64,000 nt of DNA from Sediminibacterium sp. (GCF_030695065.1 NZ_JAUYTR010000009.1:186001-250000); one strand, 5' to 3'. Shown: positions 20,047-30,163, counted from the first letter of the stretch. Translations and numbers: made by a program. The notes: a model not told the origin generated them from the sequence alone.

Positions 20047-20901
20047 ATGAAAAAGTTATTAATTGTCTATTTGTTCTTTGCATTTGCAACAGCATTAAAT
20101 GCACAACAAAAAAGCCCTTATACCTTATTTGATGCGAAAGGCAGAAAAGTTTCATATACAAAAATGATTCGCCTACTAAAAGAAAAAGACATAGTTCTAT
20201 TTGGTGAATACCACAATAATGCAATTGCACACTGGCTTCAATTAACGGTAACGAAAGACTTACATGCCAAAAGGCAAATGGTTTTGGGGGCAGAAATGTT
20301 TGAAGCAGACAATCAAAGTGCATTAAATAATTATTTAGCTGGAAAACTGAGTGCAAAAGGATTGGACTCTAATGCACGTCTCTGGAAAAATTATCCAACC
20401 GATTATGCCCCATTAGTAAATTATGCAAAAGCAAATAACATCCCTTTTATTGCAACCAATATCCCCAGAAAATATGCAGCATTGGTAAACAAAGGAGGTT
20501 TTGGAAAATTAGATAGTTTAACCAGCGAAGAAAAAAAATGGATGGCTCCCCTACCAATGTCGTACGATGCCTCATTGCCTGGATATGTAAATATGATTAA
20601 AATGATGGGCGTTCATGCAACCGAAAATATGCCCAAAGCACAAGCAAGTAAAGACGCCACCATGGCACACTTTATATTAACCAACCATACCAACGGATCA
20701 CTCTTCTTGCATTACAATGGTGCATACCATTCTGATAATTTTGATGGAATCAATTGGTATTTAAAGCAACAAAAACCAAGTTTGAAAATAGGGACCATTT
20801 CTACCGTAAGTCAGGCCAATATAAAAAGTCTGCTCGCCGAAAATTTAGGCAAAGCAGACTTTATAATTTGTGTAGATATAGATATGACCAATACTTACTA
20901 A
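20047..20901 (+). CDS. ChaN family (iron-regulated) lipoprotein-like protein
   Basis: KDIVLFGEYHNNAIAHWLQ, GAEMFEADNQ, signal peptide, SLFLHYNGAYHSDN. Confidence 0.87.
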   Translation: MKKLLIVYLFFAFATALNAQQKSPYTLFDAKGRKVSYTKMIRLLKEKDIVLFGEYHNNAIAHWLQLTVTKDLHAKRQMVLGAEMFEADNQSALNNYLAGKLSAKGLDSNARLWKNYPTDYAPLVNYAKANNIPFIATNIPRKYAALVNKGGFGKLDSLTSEEKKWMAPLPMSYDASLPGYVNMIKMMGVHATENMPKAQASKDATMAHFILTNHTNGSLFLHYNGAYHSDNFDGINWYLKQQKPSLKIGTISTVSQANIKSLLAENLGKADFIICVDIDMTNTY

Positions 20902-22103
20902 GGGTATAGTAAATATTTTTTTCGCATAGTTTTATACTCAGCTAATCCAGGTTCCCAAGAAGCGTAAATTTCTTCTACCGATTTTCCTTCTGCAACTTGT
21001 TTGCGAAATGTATCGTTGCCAATTAATTTATTGATGTCTCCTATTTGGTTACTCTGAGAGCGATCAAAAAATTGATCCTTAGCAGGGAACTTATTATAGA
21101 GGTCAATCATCCATTGAATTTGAATGCGATTTTTCTTTTTCAAATCTGCGATATTTACATTGCGAAGATCTAAACCATAACATTCCTTATTCATATGCAA
21201 TGGCGTTTCAGCCATGCCTTTGATGCTAATGGGGGTAAATGAAAAATCATAAATGCCTTTGTACAAAGGACTTCCAAAAATGGTAAAAGGGAACATAGTA
21301 CCTCTGCCATGATTCAATACCGTTCCTTCAAACAAACAAGTAGTTGGATACAATAGTATACTTTGCTGTGTATTCAAATTAGGTGAAGGCTTAACGGGCA
21401 AAGTATAATCCATATCATGCGCATAATTGGCTACTTTAATGATTTTCAATTTGGCCTGCATTTTATTGGGCAACCATCCTTCGCCATTAATCATTTGAGC
21501 AAACTCTGCAATGGTCATACCATGTGCAATGGGTATAGGAAACATACCAATGCCCGACTTAAATTTCATGTCTAATATTGGGCCATCCACTAAGTATCCG
21601 TTGGGATTGGGCCTGTCTAAAATCAATAGTTCTTTACCATTTTCTGCACAGGCTTCCATAATATGACTCAACACATTAATATAGGTGTAGAACCTACATC
21701 CTACGTCTTGAATATCGAATATCATAAGATCTACATCGGCCATGTCTTCTTTAGAAGGCTTTCTCTTAGGCCCATACAAAGACACTACTTTTACCCCGCT
21801 GGTAGGGTCTACTTCGTCTGCTACTTTTATACCAGCACTGGCATTGCCTCTGAACCCATGTTCTGGACCAAATACTTTAACAATATTTATGCCCTTCTTT
21901 AACATGCTGTCTACAAAATGCTTATCGCCAACAATAGTAGTTGGATTAGCTAATAATGCTACTCGCTTGCCTTTTAAATAAGACAAATATTTATCTGTTT
22001 GATCTGCCCCTGTTTTAATGGGTTTGTCTTTAATTGGGGTTCCTGCAATAGCAACAGTTGCAATCAACCCAATCAATAAAAAAGGTAATATTATTCTTTT
22101 CAT
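20898..22103 (-). CDS. DUF1343 family protein (NamZ-like exo-beta-N-acetylmuramidase)
   Basis: GKRVALLANPTT, VFGPEHGFRGNASAGIKV, GVKVVSLYG, DVDLMIFDIQDVGCRFYTYI, LDRPNPNG. Confidence 0.88.
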   Translation of the reverse strand: MKRIILPFLLIGLIATVAIAGTPIKDKPIKTGADQTDKYLSYLKGKRVALLANPTTIVGDKHFVDSMLKKGINIVKVFGPEHGFRGNASAGIKVADEVDPTSGVKVVSLYGPKRKPSKEDMADVDLMIFDIQDVGCRFYTYINVLSHIMEACAENGKELLILDRPNPNGYLVDGPILDMKFKSGIGMFPIPIAHGMTIAEFAQMINGEGWLPNKMQAKLKIIKVANYAHDMDYTLPVKPSPNLNTQQSILLYPTTCLFEGTVLNHGRGTMFPFTIFGSPLYKGIYDFSFTPISIKGMAETPLHMNKECYGLDLRNVNIADLKKKNRIQIQWMIDLYNKFPAKDQFFDRSQSNQIGDINKLIGNDTFRKQVAEGKSVEEIYASWEPGLAEYKTMRKKYLLYP

Positions 22104-22126
22104 ATTTAGGAAATTGGCTTTAAAAC

Positions 22127-23713
22127 TTAATTATCATAACCACCAGCACGCTTGGCTTTGGTTTGTGTTGGCCATGTTTGTGGACCACGAGGACCTGCAG
22201 GCAATTCCGCTTTATCGGTTGGCATACGCTCAGGATCTTCACAAGCCATGTATACCAAAATGGCCGTTAAAATGGCGTTATTGCGAACATCATCAAAAAC
22301 AATTTTATCGTAAGTGTCTCTATTGGTATGCCAAGTATAATTAAAATAAGACCAGTTTAATGCGCCTAATGAAAAGGCAGGTGCACCAACTGCAATAAAT
22401 GATGCATTATCAGAGCCCCCACCAGCTGGAGAACCAGGGAAACTAGTCTTAACCGTATCCTTAATATAGGAAGGTGCTGCTGCTAACCAACGAGTAATAA
22501 AATCTTTTGCATACTTAAATCCGGCACCACCTAAATTAACCACACGACCAGTACCATTGTCTTGATTAAATAATGCTTGCAAATTTTTAACCACTTCAGG
22601 ATGGTCTTCTACATATGCACGTGAACCATTTAGCCCTTGTTCTTCTGAACCCCAATGGCCTACTAAAATTGTTCTTTTGGGATTGGGATACACTGCTTTT
22701 AAAATACGCATTGCTTCCATCATTACCAAAGTACCTGTTCCATTATCCGTAGCACCGGTACCACCATCCCATGAATCAAAGTGTGCAGATAACATCACAT
22801 ATTCATTGGGTTTTTCTGTTCCTTTTATTTCTGCCAATGTATTGAAAGTAGGTACTACGCCTAATTCTTTAGATTGTGCAAACACCGATATTTTTGGTGC
22901 TTGACCAGATTCGGTTAACCTAAACAACAACGCATAATCTTCTAATGCAATGTCAATAGTGGGCACTTTTTTGGTATTGGCTGCAAAAATTTTGTTTACG
23001 CCAAAACCATTGCTCCATAAGCTTCCTACCACTCCTACGGCTCCTGCGTTTTCTAAAGCTTGTGCTAATTTAGCAGCACTCAAACCAGTTTTGCTTATGC
23101 GTTTGCGCCAAGCATCGGTAGCTTCAGCGCGCTCTTTCTTCATTTTATCTATTGATGCTTTAGAACCAAAGTCGGCCCAGTTATAATCTGGACGTCCGGT
23201 TGGCTGTGGCATTGATATCAATACAAATTTTCCTTTAACATTGGGTAACCATGCTTGAAATGCCAATGAGTCTGCAACATCAGCCAATACAATGGTTTCT
23301 GCAGTTACTGGCTTTTTAGTAGCTGGGCTAAATGCCAATTGCGTGCCTTCTAAAGATTTGGTCCATGGAGCTACCATATCAATATGGGTTACGCCTCTAT
23401 CCCATCCTCTCCAAGTTCCATAATTTTCCCTCTTTGCTTCAATGCCCCAATTTTTATATTGTGCAATAGCCCAATCACTTGCTTGAACCATTTTAGAAGA
23501 ACCTACTAAGCGCGGTCCTACTCCATCCATTAACTCATGACCCAATCTTTGTAATTGAGAATTGGTATTGGCTTCTTTAATAATGGCTTCTACAGTAGGG
23601 TTTAACTTCTCCTGAGCCACAACGGGCAAAGCTATTAACCCCAGACCCACCACTAGTAGGCTGAAAGGTTTGTTTAATTTTTGCATCATATTTTTCATAA
23701 GGTAATAATACAA
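22127..23713 (-). CDS. M20/M28 family metallopeptidase, secreted
   Basis: SAHFDSWDGGTGATDNGTGTLVMMEAMRIL, GHWGSEEQGLNGSRAYV, signal peptide. A later Met (MKNMMQKLNKPFSLLVVGLGL) may be the true start. Confidence 0.9.
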   Translation of the reverse strand: MYYYLMKNMMQKLNKPFSLLVVGLGLIALPVVAQEKLNPTVEAIIKEANTNSQLQRLGHELMDGVGPRLVGSSKMVQASDWAIAQYKNWGIEAKRENYGTWRGWDRGVTHIDMVAPWTKSLEGTQLAFSPATKKPVTAETIVLADVADSLAFQAWLPNVKGKFVLISMPQPTGRPDYNWADFGSKASIDKMKKERAEATDAWRKRISKTGLSAAKLAQALENAGAVGVVGSLWSNGFGVNKIFAANTKKVPTIDIALEDYALLFRLTESGQAPKISVFAQSKELGVVPTFNTLAEIKGTEKPNEYVMLSAHFDSWDGGTGATDNGTGTLVMMEAMRILKAVYPNPKRTILVGHWGSEEQGLNGSRAYVEDHPEVVKNLQALFNQDNGTGRVVNLGGAGFKYAKDFITRWLAAAPSYIKDTVKTSFPGSPAGGGSDNASFIAVGAPAFSLGALNWSYFNYTWHTNRDTYDKIVFDDVRNNAILTAILVYMACEDPERMPTDKAELPAGPRGPQTWPTQTKAKRAGGYDN

Positions 23714-23767
23714 AACTTCTGTAAGAGTTCGGTATGATTCGGCTGTATTATGATGGATGGGTGAAAC

Positions 23768-25462
23768 TTATATTCCTAAATTAAATTGAGCTGCAGTTGC
23801 TTTGGCAATTTCATATCCTGCATCGGCATGTCTTATTACACCCATACCTGGATCATTGCGTAAAACCCTTGCCAGTCTTGCAGCAGCATCATCTGTTCCG
23901 TCTGCTACAATTACCATTCCAGCATGAATAGAATACCCCATTCCAACGCCACCTCCATGATGAAGAGAAACCCAACTGGCGCCTCCTGCTGTATTTACTA
24001 AGGCATTTAATACTGGCCAATCGGCTACCGCATCTGAACCATCTAGCATGGCTTCGGTTTCTCTATTAGGAGATGCAACAGAGCCTGTATCTAAATGATC
24101 TCTTCCTATTACTATTGGGGCTTTTACTTTTCCGGTTCTCACCAATTCATTAAATGCCAATCCTGCTTTTTCTCTTTCACCTTGCCCTAACCAACATATT
24201 CGCGCAGGCAATCCTTGAAACGCAATTTTTTCCTTGGCCATTTTCATCCAACGTTGCATGCTTTTATTTTCAGGAAAAAGATTTTGTATTACTTCATCTG
24301 TTACAGCAATATCTGATGGATCTCCACTTAAAGCAGCCCATCTAAAAGGCCCCTTACCTTCACAAAACAACGGGCGTATATAGGCGGGCACAAAGCCCGG
24401 AAAATCAAATGACCTTCCGAGGGCATAGGTTAATACATTACCATTTGTTTGTTGCTGTTCTTCGTATTCTTTTGCCCTTGCTCTAATATTGTTTCCATAA
24501 TCAAACGTAATGGTCCCTTTATCCATTAATTGCAACATCAATTGAACATGTAAATACATGCTTTCATAACTTTTAGCAATATATTTTTCTGGATCAGCCG
24601 CTCTCATTGCAGTAGCTTCTGCATTACTTAACAGATGCGGTATATAACCAATCAATGGATCGTGTGCAGATGTTTGATCGGTTAGCGTATCGGGTATAAT
24701 ATTTCTATTTAGCAAGGCTTGCAATAAATCAATTGCATTGCACAACACGCCAATACTTTTGGCTTTACCTGCTTCTTTGTAAATTAATGCTTGGTCAATG
24801 GCCGCATCAATGTCAACAAATTTTTCATCAAGGTATTTGGTTTCTATTCTTTTGTCAATGCGCCATTCTTCTACTTCGGCAATTAATGCAACGCCTTCGT
24901 TCATGGTAATAGCCAGCGGCTGTGCTCCACCCATACCGCCTAAACCTGCTGTAACATTTAATATGCCTTTTAAACTTCCATTAAAATGTTTGTCGGCTAA
25001 AGCGGCATAGGTTTCAAAAGTACCTTGCACAATTCCTTGCGAACCTATATAGATCCAACTACCCGCAGTCATTTGGCCATACATCATTAAACCCTTCTGC
25101 TCTAACTCAGAAAAATGCTTCCAATTGGCCCAATTGGGCACCAACTGAGAATTGCTCAACAAAACCCTTGGAGCGTCTTTATGGGTTCGCATTATTCCAA
25201 CGGGCTTACCACTTTGAATCAACAGGGTTTCGTTGTCTTCTAATGATTTTAATGATTCAATAATTTTATCTAATGCTTCAAAATTTCGCGCAGCTTTACC
25301 TCTACCTCCATATACAATTAGGTCTTCAGGTCTTTCTGCTACCGCAGGATCAAGGTTGTTCAACAACATTCTTAACGCTGCTTCTTGCACCCACCCTTTA
25401 CAATTTAATTGAGTTCCTATTGGGGTCTTGTATTTTTGGTAATCGTAAGACATAATCGGCAA
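23768..25462 (-). CDS. hutU: Urocanate hydratase
   Basis: [67 protein letters not shown]. Confidence 0.95.
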   Translation of the reverse strand: MPIMSYDYQKYKTPIGTQLNCKGWVQEAALRMLLNNLDPAVAERPEDLIVYGGRGKAARNFEALDKIIESLKSLEDNETLLIQSGKPVGIMRTHKDAPRVLLSNSQLVPNWANWKHFSELEQKGLMMYGQMTAGSWIYIGSQGIVQGTFETYAALADKHFNGSLKGILNVTAGLGGMGGAQPLAITMNEGVALIAEVEEWRIDKRIETKYLDEKFVDIDAAIDQALIYKEAGKAKSIGVLCNAIDLLQALLNRNIIPDTLTDQTSAHDPLIGYIPHLLSNAEATAMRAADPEKYIAKSYESMYLHVQLMLQLMDKGTITFDYGNNIRARAKEYEEQQQTNGNVLTYALGRSFDFPGFVPAYIRPLFCEGKGPFRWAALSGDPSDIAVTDEVIQNLFPENKSMQRWMKMAKEKIAFQGLPARICWLGQGEREKAGLAFNELVRTGKVKAPIVIGRDHLDTGSVASPNRETEAMLDGSDAVADWPVLNALVNTAGGASWVSLHHGGGVGMGYSIHAGMVIVADGTDDAAARLARVLRNDPGMGVIRHADAGYEIAKATAAQFNLGI

Positions 25463-25476
25463 TTTTAATGATATCG

Positions 25477-25788
25477 TTAGTAAGCTAAGTCTTCGTAGGC
25501 AGATTGCAATTCATTATAGGAATGCTGGTCTTTTGCAGCTTTGGCTGCTTCCATTCCCTTTTCGTACCATTGAATAGCTGAAGCTGTTTCCCCTACTCGT
25601 TCTAATAATTTGGCTAAATGATAATAGGAACCAATATAAGTGGGATCTTCTGTTAAAATGGCTTCAAATAACTCCTTGGCATCTGCATCATTGCCAATCT
25701 TAATCCATTCTAATGCCAATGCGTGGCGCAAAAAGGGATCTTTTGGATTTGATAGCAACATTTCTTGAATTCGAGCAATTCTATTCAT
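25477..25788 (-). CDS. Tetratricopeptide-repeat protein
   Basis: [62 protein letters not shown]. Confidence 0.87.
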   Translation of the reverse strand: MNRIARIQEMLLSNPKDPFLRHALALEWIKIGNDADAKELFEAILTEDPTYIGSYYHLAKLLERVGETASAIQWYEKGMEAAKAAKDQHSYNELQSAYEDLAY

Positions 25789-25837
25789 CGGGCTAAAGTA
25801 TGAAATTCCTTACTTTTACTGTGTGGAAAAAGACAAT

Positions 25838-25993
25838 ATGAAAGACGAGGAAAAGGAATTGGACAATGCCCTCTCCAACGAAGCCCTGTCTAAAATGGAA
25901 AACAATATAACGAACGCAGAATTAGCTGCTTTGGCTTCTTTTTTTGCAAAAGAAATGAAGAAGGGAAACGACCAGCCAATAGCAGATGAATAG
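25838..25993 (+). CDS. Small acidic protein, 51 aa (below ORF-track cutoff)
   Basis: Manual translation MKDEEKELDNALSNEALSKMENNITNAELAALASFFAKEMKKGNDQPIADE-stop; divergent from the TPR gene. Confidence 0.5.
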   Translation: MKDEEKELDNALSNEALSKMENNITNAELAALASFFAKEMKKGNDQPIADE

Positions 25994-26052
25994 TCCCCGA
26001 AACTTTTTGGTTATTTTTTGGTTAAATACAAACAGTTATTAGTTTCACTCAG

Positions 26053-26060
26053 TATATTTG
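26053..26060 (+). promoter_or_regulatory. Candidate Bacteroidota -7 box TATATTTG upstream of etfB
   Basis: Matches TAnnTTTG; no good -33 element seen at the expected spacing. Confidence 0.35.
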
Positions 26061-26061
26061 C

Positions 26062-26083
26062 AATAGTTGCATAAACAACTATT
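26062..26083. repeat. Perfect 8-bp inverted repeat AATAGTTG-CATAAA-CAACTATT in etfB leader
   Basis: Read directly, 21 bp before the etfB start codon. Confidence 0.75.
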
Positions 26084-26104
26084 TAATAGATAAACCATAA
26101 CCAT

Positions 26105-26848
26105 ATGAAGATTTTAGTTTGTGTAAGTAAAACACCAGACACTACTTCTAAAATTGCCTTTACCGATGGCAATACCAAATTTGATGAAGCAGGTGTACAA
26201 TGGATCATCAATCCCTACGATGAATGGTATTCATTGGTGAGAGCCATTGAATTAAAAGAAGCTAACCCTGCAGCAACAATTCATTTAGTAACGGTGGGTA
26301 ATGCAGACGCAGAACCAATTATAAGAAAAGCGTTGGCATTAGGTGGAGATGAAGCAATTAGAGTAAATACCGACAATAGTGATGCTTATTTTATTGCAGC
26401 ACAAATTGCGGAAGTAGCTAAACAAGGCGGGTATGATCTCATCTTTACCGGAAAGGAAACCATTGATTACAATGGATCTTCTATTGGTGGCATGGTTGCC
26501 GAATTAGTTGATGCCCCTTATATTTCATTGGCTACCAAATTCGATTTAAATGGAACCACTGCAACAGTTGTTCGTGAAATTGATGGTGGCGAAGAAACTG
26601 CTGAAGTAGCTTTACCGGTAGTGGTAAGTTGCCAAAAAGGAATGGCTGAGCAACGTATTCCAAATATGCGTGGTATTATGGCTGCAAGAACAAAGCCACT
26701 AAAAGTGGTTGACCCCATTGCAATAGATGCCCTTACTAGCATACATAGCTTTGAATTACCACCTGCAAAAGCCGGTGTTAAATTAGTAGCTCCGGATAAT
26801 GTTGCCGAGTTGGTAAGATTACTGCACGAAGAAGCAAAAGCCATCTAA
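26105..26848 (+). CDS. etfB: Electron transfer flavoprotein beta subunit
   Basis: MKILVCVSKTPDTTSKI, NPYDEWYSLVRAIELKE, DLIFTGKETIDYNGSSIGGMVAELV. Confidence 0.95.
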   Translation: MKILVCVSKTPDTTSKIAFTDGNTKFDEAGVQWIINPYDEWYSLVRAIELKEANPAATIHLVTVGNADAEPIIRKALALGGDEAIRVNTDNSDAYFIAAQIAEVAKQGGYDLIFTGKETIDYNGSSIGGMVAELVDAPYISLATKFDLNGTTATVVREIDGGEETAEVALPVVVSCQKGMAEQRIPNMRGIMAARTKPLKVVDPIAIDALTSIHSFELPPAKAGVKLVAPDNVAELVRLLHEEAKAI

Positions 26849-26897
26849 TTTTTCAAAGCGTTTTGCAACGTTTTATTAACTACTCAAATTTTTAAAA

Positions 26898-27863
26898 ATG
26901 TCTGTTTTAATATTTATTGATCAATCAGAAGGTGTTGTAAAAAAATCTTCTTTAGAAGCACTTACTTATGGTGCAGATTTAGCAAAACAATTGGGTACAA
27001 GTGCCGAAGGAATTGTGCTAGGAACAGTTAGCGATGACTTAGCTGCTTTAGGTAAATACGGAGTAAGTAAAATTCATCAAGTTAATAACGCTTCACTTAA
27101 TAATGTAGATGCACAAGTTTATGCAAGTGTATTAAGCGAAGCAGCTACTATTGCTGGAGCAACTGTATTGGTATTTTCTCATAACCAAACGGGTAAAGCA
27201 GTAGCTGCTAGAGTGGCTGCAAAACTAAAAGCAGGATTGGTTGCAGGTGCTTGTGCATTGCCAGATACCAGTAATGGTTTTTCTGTTAAGAAAACGGTAT
27301 TCTCTGGTAAAGCATTTGCTCATGTGAATATACTATCTGCAACAAAAGTGATTTCGTTAAACCCGAATTCATATAAAACTGTTGCAACAGAAGGTACTGC
27401 TGTTGTTGAAGCATTGGCTGTAACAGTAAGTGAACCAAAAGTAAAAGTAACTGCAGTGAATAAAATCACTGGAGAGGTCCCATTAACTGAAGCAGATATA
27501 GTAGTAAGCGGAGGTCGTGGATTAAAAGGCCCAGAACACTGGGGTATTTTATTAGACCTTGCCAAAGAATTGGGAGCTGCTACTGCATGTAGTAGACCAG
27601 TTGGTGATGCGCATTGGAGACCACACCACGAACACGTTGGACAAACAGGGGTACAAGTTGCGCCTAACTTGTACATAGCCATTGGTATATCTGGTGCTAT
27701 TCAACACTTAGCTGGTGTAAATAGATCTAAAGTGATTGTTGTCATCAATAAAGATCCTGAAGCTCCGTTCTTTAAAGCAGCCGACTACGGTATTGTAGGA
27801 GATGCATTTGAAGTAGTGCCTCAGTTAACTGCTGCTATTCAAAAAATGAAAGCAGGTGCTTAA
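26898..27863 (+). CDS. etfA: Electron transfer flavoprotein alpha subunit
   Basis: VVSGGRGLKGPEHWGILLDLAKELGAATACSRPVGDAHWRPHHEHVGQTGVQVAPNLYIAIGISGAIQHLAGVNRSKVIVVINKDPEAPFF. Confidence 0.96.
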   Translation: MSVLIFIDQSEGVVKKSSLEALTYGADLAKQLGTSAEGIVLGTVSDDLAALGKYGVSKIHQVNNASLNNVDAQVYASVLSEAATIAGATVLVFSHNQTGKAVAARVAAKLKAGLVAGACALPDTSNGFSVKKTVFSGKAFAHVNILSATKVISLNPNSYKTVATEGTAVVEALAVTVSEPKVKVTAVNKITGEVPLTEADIVVSGGRGLKGPEHWGILLDLAKELGAATACSRPVGDAHWRPHHEHVGQTGVQVAPNLYIAIGISGAIQHLAGVNRSKVIVVINKDPEAPFFKAADYGIVGDAFEVVPQLTAAIQKMKAGA

Positions 27864-28204
27864 CCTAAATTAATTCCACCTTTTTCTCGATAGTCTTCAC
27901 GCAATGGCGTGAAGACGTCGAGTATAAAACAGTCGGTTATAGCAAGTCCACTATGCATGGTATTAGAAGGGATAACAAAAACCTGCCCCGGTTCTAATAC
28001 ATGTTTTACTCCCTCAACAGTTAATTCAAAAGTACCATCTAAAATATAAGACACTTGTTCCTGCGGATGCGAATGTGTTGGTAGTACTGCATCTGCTTTC
28101 GCTTTTACATGAGAATAGGTTGCATTGGCAGTATGAATAAACTGCGCATCATATCCTGCTATTAAATTGCAGGAAGGAATTTCATGAATATTAAACAAAG
28201 GCAT
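27860..28204 (-). CDS. Cupin domain protein
   Basis: THSHPQEQVSYILDGTFELTVEGVKHVLEPGQVFVIPSNTMHSG. Track start 28255 overlaps the divergent gene; internal ATG at 28204 (MPLFNIHEIPS) looks more likely. Confidence 0.87.
   Translation of the reverse strand: MPLFNIHEIPSCNLIAGYDAQFIHTANATYSHVKAKADAVLPTHSHPQEQVSYILDGTFELTVEGVKHVLEPGQVFVIPSNTMHSGLAITDCFILDVFTPLREDYREKGGINLG
27893..27916. repeat. Perfect 10-bp inverted repeat GTCTTCACGC-AATG-GCGTGAAGAC
   Basis: Read directly; inside the 3' end of the cupin CDS, 30 nt past the convergent etfA stop. Confidence 0.85.
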
Positions 28205-28244
28205 AGTAGCTGTTTTAGCCACACAATTTGCACATAAAATTTGG

Positions 28245-28252
28245 TAGTTTTG
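28245..28252 (+). promoter_or_regulatory. Candidate -7 box TAGTTTTG upstream of the DUF3817 gene
   Basis: Matches TAnnTTTG, 5 nt before the ATG at 28258. Confidence 0.3.
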
Positions 28253-28257
28253 CATCT

Positions 28258-28563
28258 ATGCAAAAATCGTCTTCTAATGCCCTTTCTTTTTTTAGAACAA
28301 TTGGATATGCCGAGGGAATTTCTTTATTGATTTTATTAGGAATAGCCATGCCACTGAAATATCTAGCGGGTTACCCATTGGCAGTAAAATATACGGGTTG
28401 GGCACATGGACTTTTATTTGTTGCGTATTTATCTTTGGCTTTATGGGTAAAAGAGCAAGAAAACTGGCCTTTTAAATATTTGATTAATGCTTTTTTAGCA
28501 GCCTTTTTCCCATTTGGAACTTTCCTTTTCGACAAATGGCTGAAGAAACATGGCCAAGCATGA
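28258..28563 (+). CDS. DUF3817 domain-containing membrane protein
   Basis: FFRTIGYAEGISLLILLGIAMPLKYLAGYPLAVKYTGWAHGLLFVAYL. Track start 28228; ATG at 28258 avoids most of the divergent overlap. Confidence 0.88.
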   Translation: MQKSSSNALSFFRTIGYAEGISLLILLGIAMPLKYLAGYPLAVKYTGWAHGLLFVAYLSLALWVKEQENWPFKYLINAFLAAFFPFGTFLFDKWLKKHGQA

Positions 28564-28598
28564 TTCATTCGTATTTTTAAGTTAATTTAGCACACAAT

Positions 28599-29192
28599 AT
28601 GAAGAAGATTGAATTGGAAATTGTAGCGCTTTCTCACAGCATTACACAAACCCACTCTTACGCTGTTGTATTGGGTGAAATAAATGGATTACGAAGACTT
28701 CCCATTGTAATTGGAGGGTTTGAAGCGCAAGCCATTGCGGTAGCATTAGAGAATATGCACCCCAGTCGACCACTCACCCACGACCTCATGAAAAACTTCA
28801 TGAATGCTTTTGGCGTTGAATTGCAAGAAATCATTATCAACGATTTACAAGAAGGAATTTTCTATTCAAAATTAGTTTGCTATACCGATAACGACACTGT
28901 TGAAATAGATAGTAGAACCAGCGATGCATTGGCATTAGCAGTAAGATTTGGTTGCCCTATTTATACCTATGATAATATTTTAGAAAGTGCAGGCATTGCC
29001 ATGGAAGAAGGAGGTACTGCAAAACCCAAAATGGAAGCAGTAGGCTCAGAAGAGCCTGCAGGTAGTAGCGAGCGTTCAGACCTAAGTTCACTCAATATTG
29101 AAGAGCTGAATAATTTATTAAATGAAGTATTAGACCAAGAAGATTATATCAGAGCTATTGCCATTCGTGACGAGTTGAAAAAAAGAAAATAG
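28599..29192 (+). CDS. Bifunctional nuclease family protein (DUF151) with C-terminal UVR-like motif
   Basis: RRLPIVIGGFEAQAIAVALE, RPLTHDLMKNF, EIDSRTSDALALAVRFGCPIYTYD; tail LNNLLNEVLDQEDYIRAIAIRDELKKRK. Confidence 0.92.
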   Translation: MKKIELEIVALSHSITQTHSYAVVLGEINGLRRLPIVIGGFEAQAIAVALENMHPSRPLTHDLMKNFMNAFGVELQEIIINDLQEGIFYSKLVCYTDNDTVEIDSRTSDALALAVRFGCPIYTYDNILESAGIAMEEGGTAKPKMEAVGSEEPAGSSERSDLSSLNIEELNNLLNEVLDQEDYIRAIAIRDELKKRK

Positions 29193-29210
29193 TGCTTTGC
29201 ACAAAAGCCC

Positions 29211-30020
29211 ATGGTCATTTTTCCCAACTGTAAAATTAATTTAGGACTGCATATCACCGGAAAAAGACCGGATGGTTTTCATGAATTAGAAACCGTATTT
29301 TACCCTGTTCAATTAAAGGACATATTAGAAGTAGTGACTTCCACTACACAGCATTTTCAATCTACCGGATTAGACATTCCAGGTAATACTGAAACCAATC
29401 TTTGTTTAAAAGCCTACCACTTATTAAAGCAAGATTTTCCAGACTTACCCAGCGTTCACATGCACTTGCACAAATTGATTCCTATGGGTGCAGGATTAGG
29501 AGGAGGAAGTGCTGATGGTGCATTTGCTTTGCGTTTACTAAACGAAAAATATAAATTAAATATTACTAACCAACAATTGATTGAATATGCTGCAAAGCTG
29601 GGAAGTGACTGTCCTTTTTTCATCATGAATACCGCTTGTTATGCAACTGGTAGAGGCGAAAAATTGAACCCAATTCAACTTGATTTATCTAACTATCATT
29701 TTGTGTTAGTAAACCCAGGGATTCATGTAAATACAAAGTGGGCTTTTGAACAAATAACGCCAACCCCATCTAGAAAAAATCTAGTCTCCATACTTGAACA
29801 GCCCATTGAAGAATGGCCCAATCATTTGTTCAATGATTTTGAAGCCCCAATAAGTAAAGCTTATCCTGAAATTGAACATATTAAAACGCTGCTATATCAG
29901 CAAGGAGCAAGCTATGCCGCCATGAGTGGAAGCGGCTCTACTGTATTTGGAATATTTAAAACAAGACCCTCCAACAATATTCATTCGGCATTTAATGGTA
30001 GCGTCTTTATCACAGCTTAA
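29211..30020 (+). CDS. ispE: 4-diphosphocytidyl-2-C-methyl-D-erythritol kinase
   Basis: INLGLHITGKRPDGFHELETVFYPV, IPMGAGLGGGSADGAFALRLLN, AAMSGSGSTVFGIF. Confidence 0.95.
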   Translation: MVIFPNCKINLGLHITGKRPDGFHELETVFYPVQLKDILEVVTSTTQHFQSTGLDIPGNTETNLCLKAYHLLKQDFPDLPSVHMHLHKLIPMGAGLGGGSADGAFALRLLNEKYKLNITNQQLIEYAAKLGSDCPFFIMNTACYATGRGEKLNPIQLDLSNYHFVLVNPGIHVNTKWAFEQITPTPSRKNLVSILEQPIEEWPNHLFNDFEAPISKAYPEIEHIKTLLYQQGASYAAMSGSGSTVFGIFKTRPSNNIHSAFNGSVFITA

Positions 30021-30051
30021 TATTTATCTAAAATTATATTTATTTTATTAG

Positions 30052-30089
30052 ATAATATTTAAACTTACAACCATTAGTTTAAATATTAT
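30052..30089. repeat. Perfect 14-bp inverted repeat ATAATATTTAAACT-N10-AGTTTAAATATTAT between ispE and gltB
   Basis: Read directly; arms 30052-30065 and 30076-30089. Confidence 0.85.
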
Positions 30090-30163
30090 TTTCAATTACT
30101 CGCTTTTTTTATTAATTTAGTTCAGATTGCCGCCATTATTAACCCAAGTTTAAACTGGACTAA

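Noticed and set aside
26518-27682. Antisense ORFs opposite etfB and etfA (108 and 120 aa)
   Set aside because: Shadow ORFs of conserved genes with no domain resemblance.
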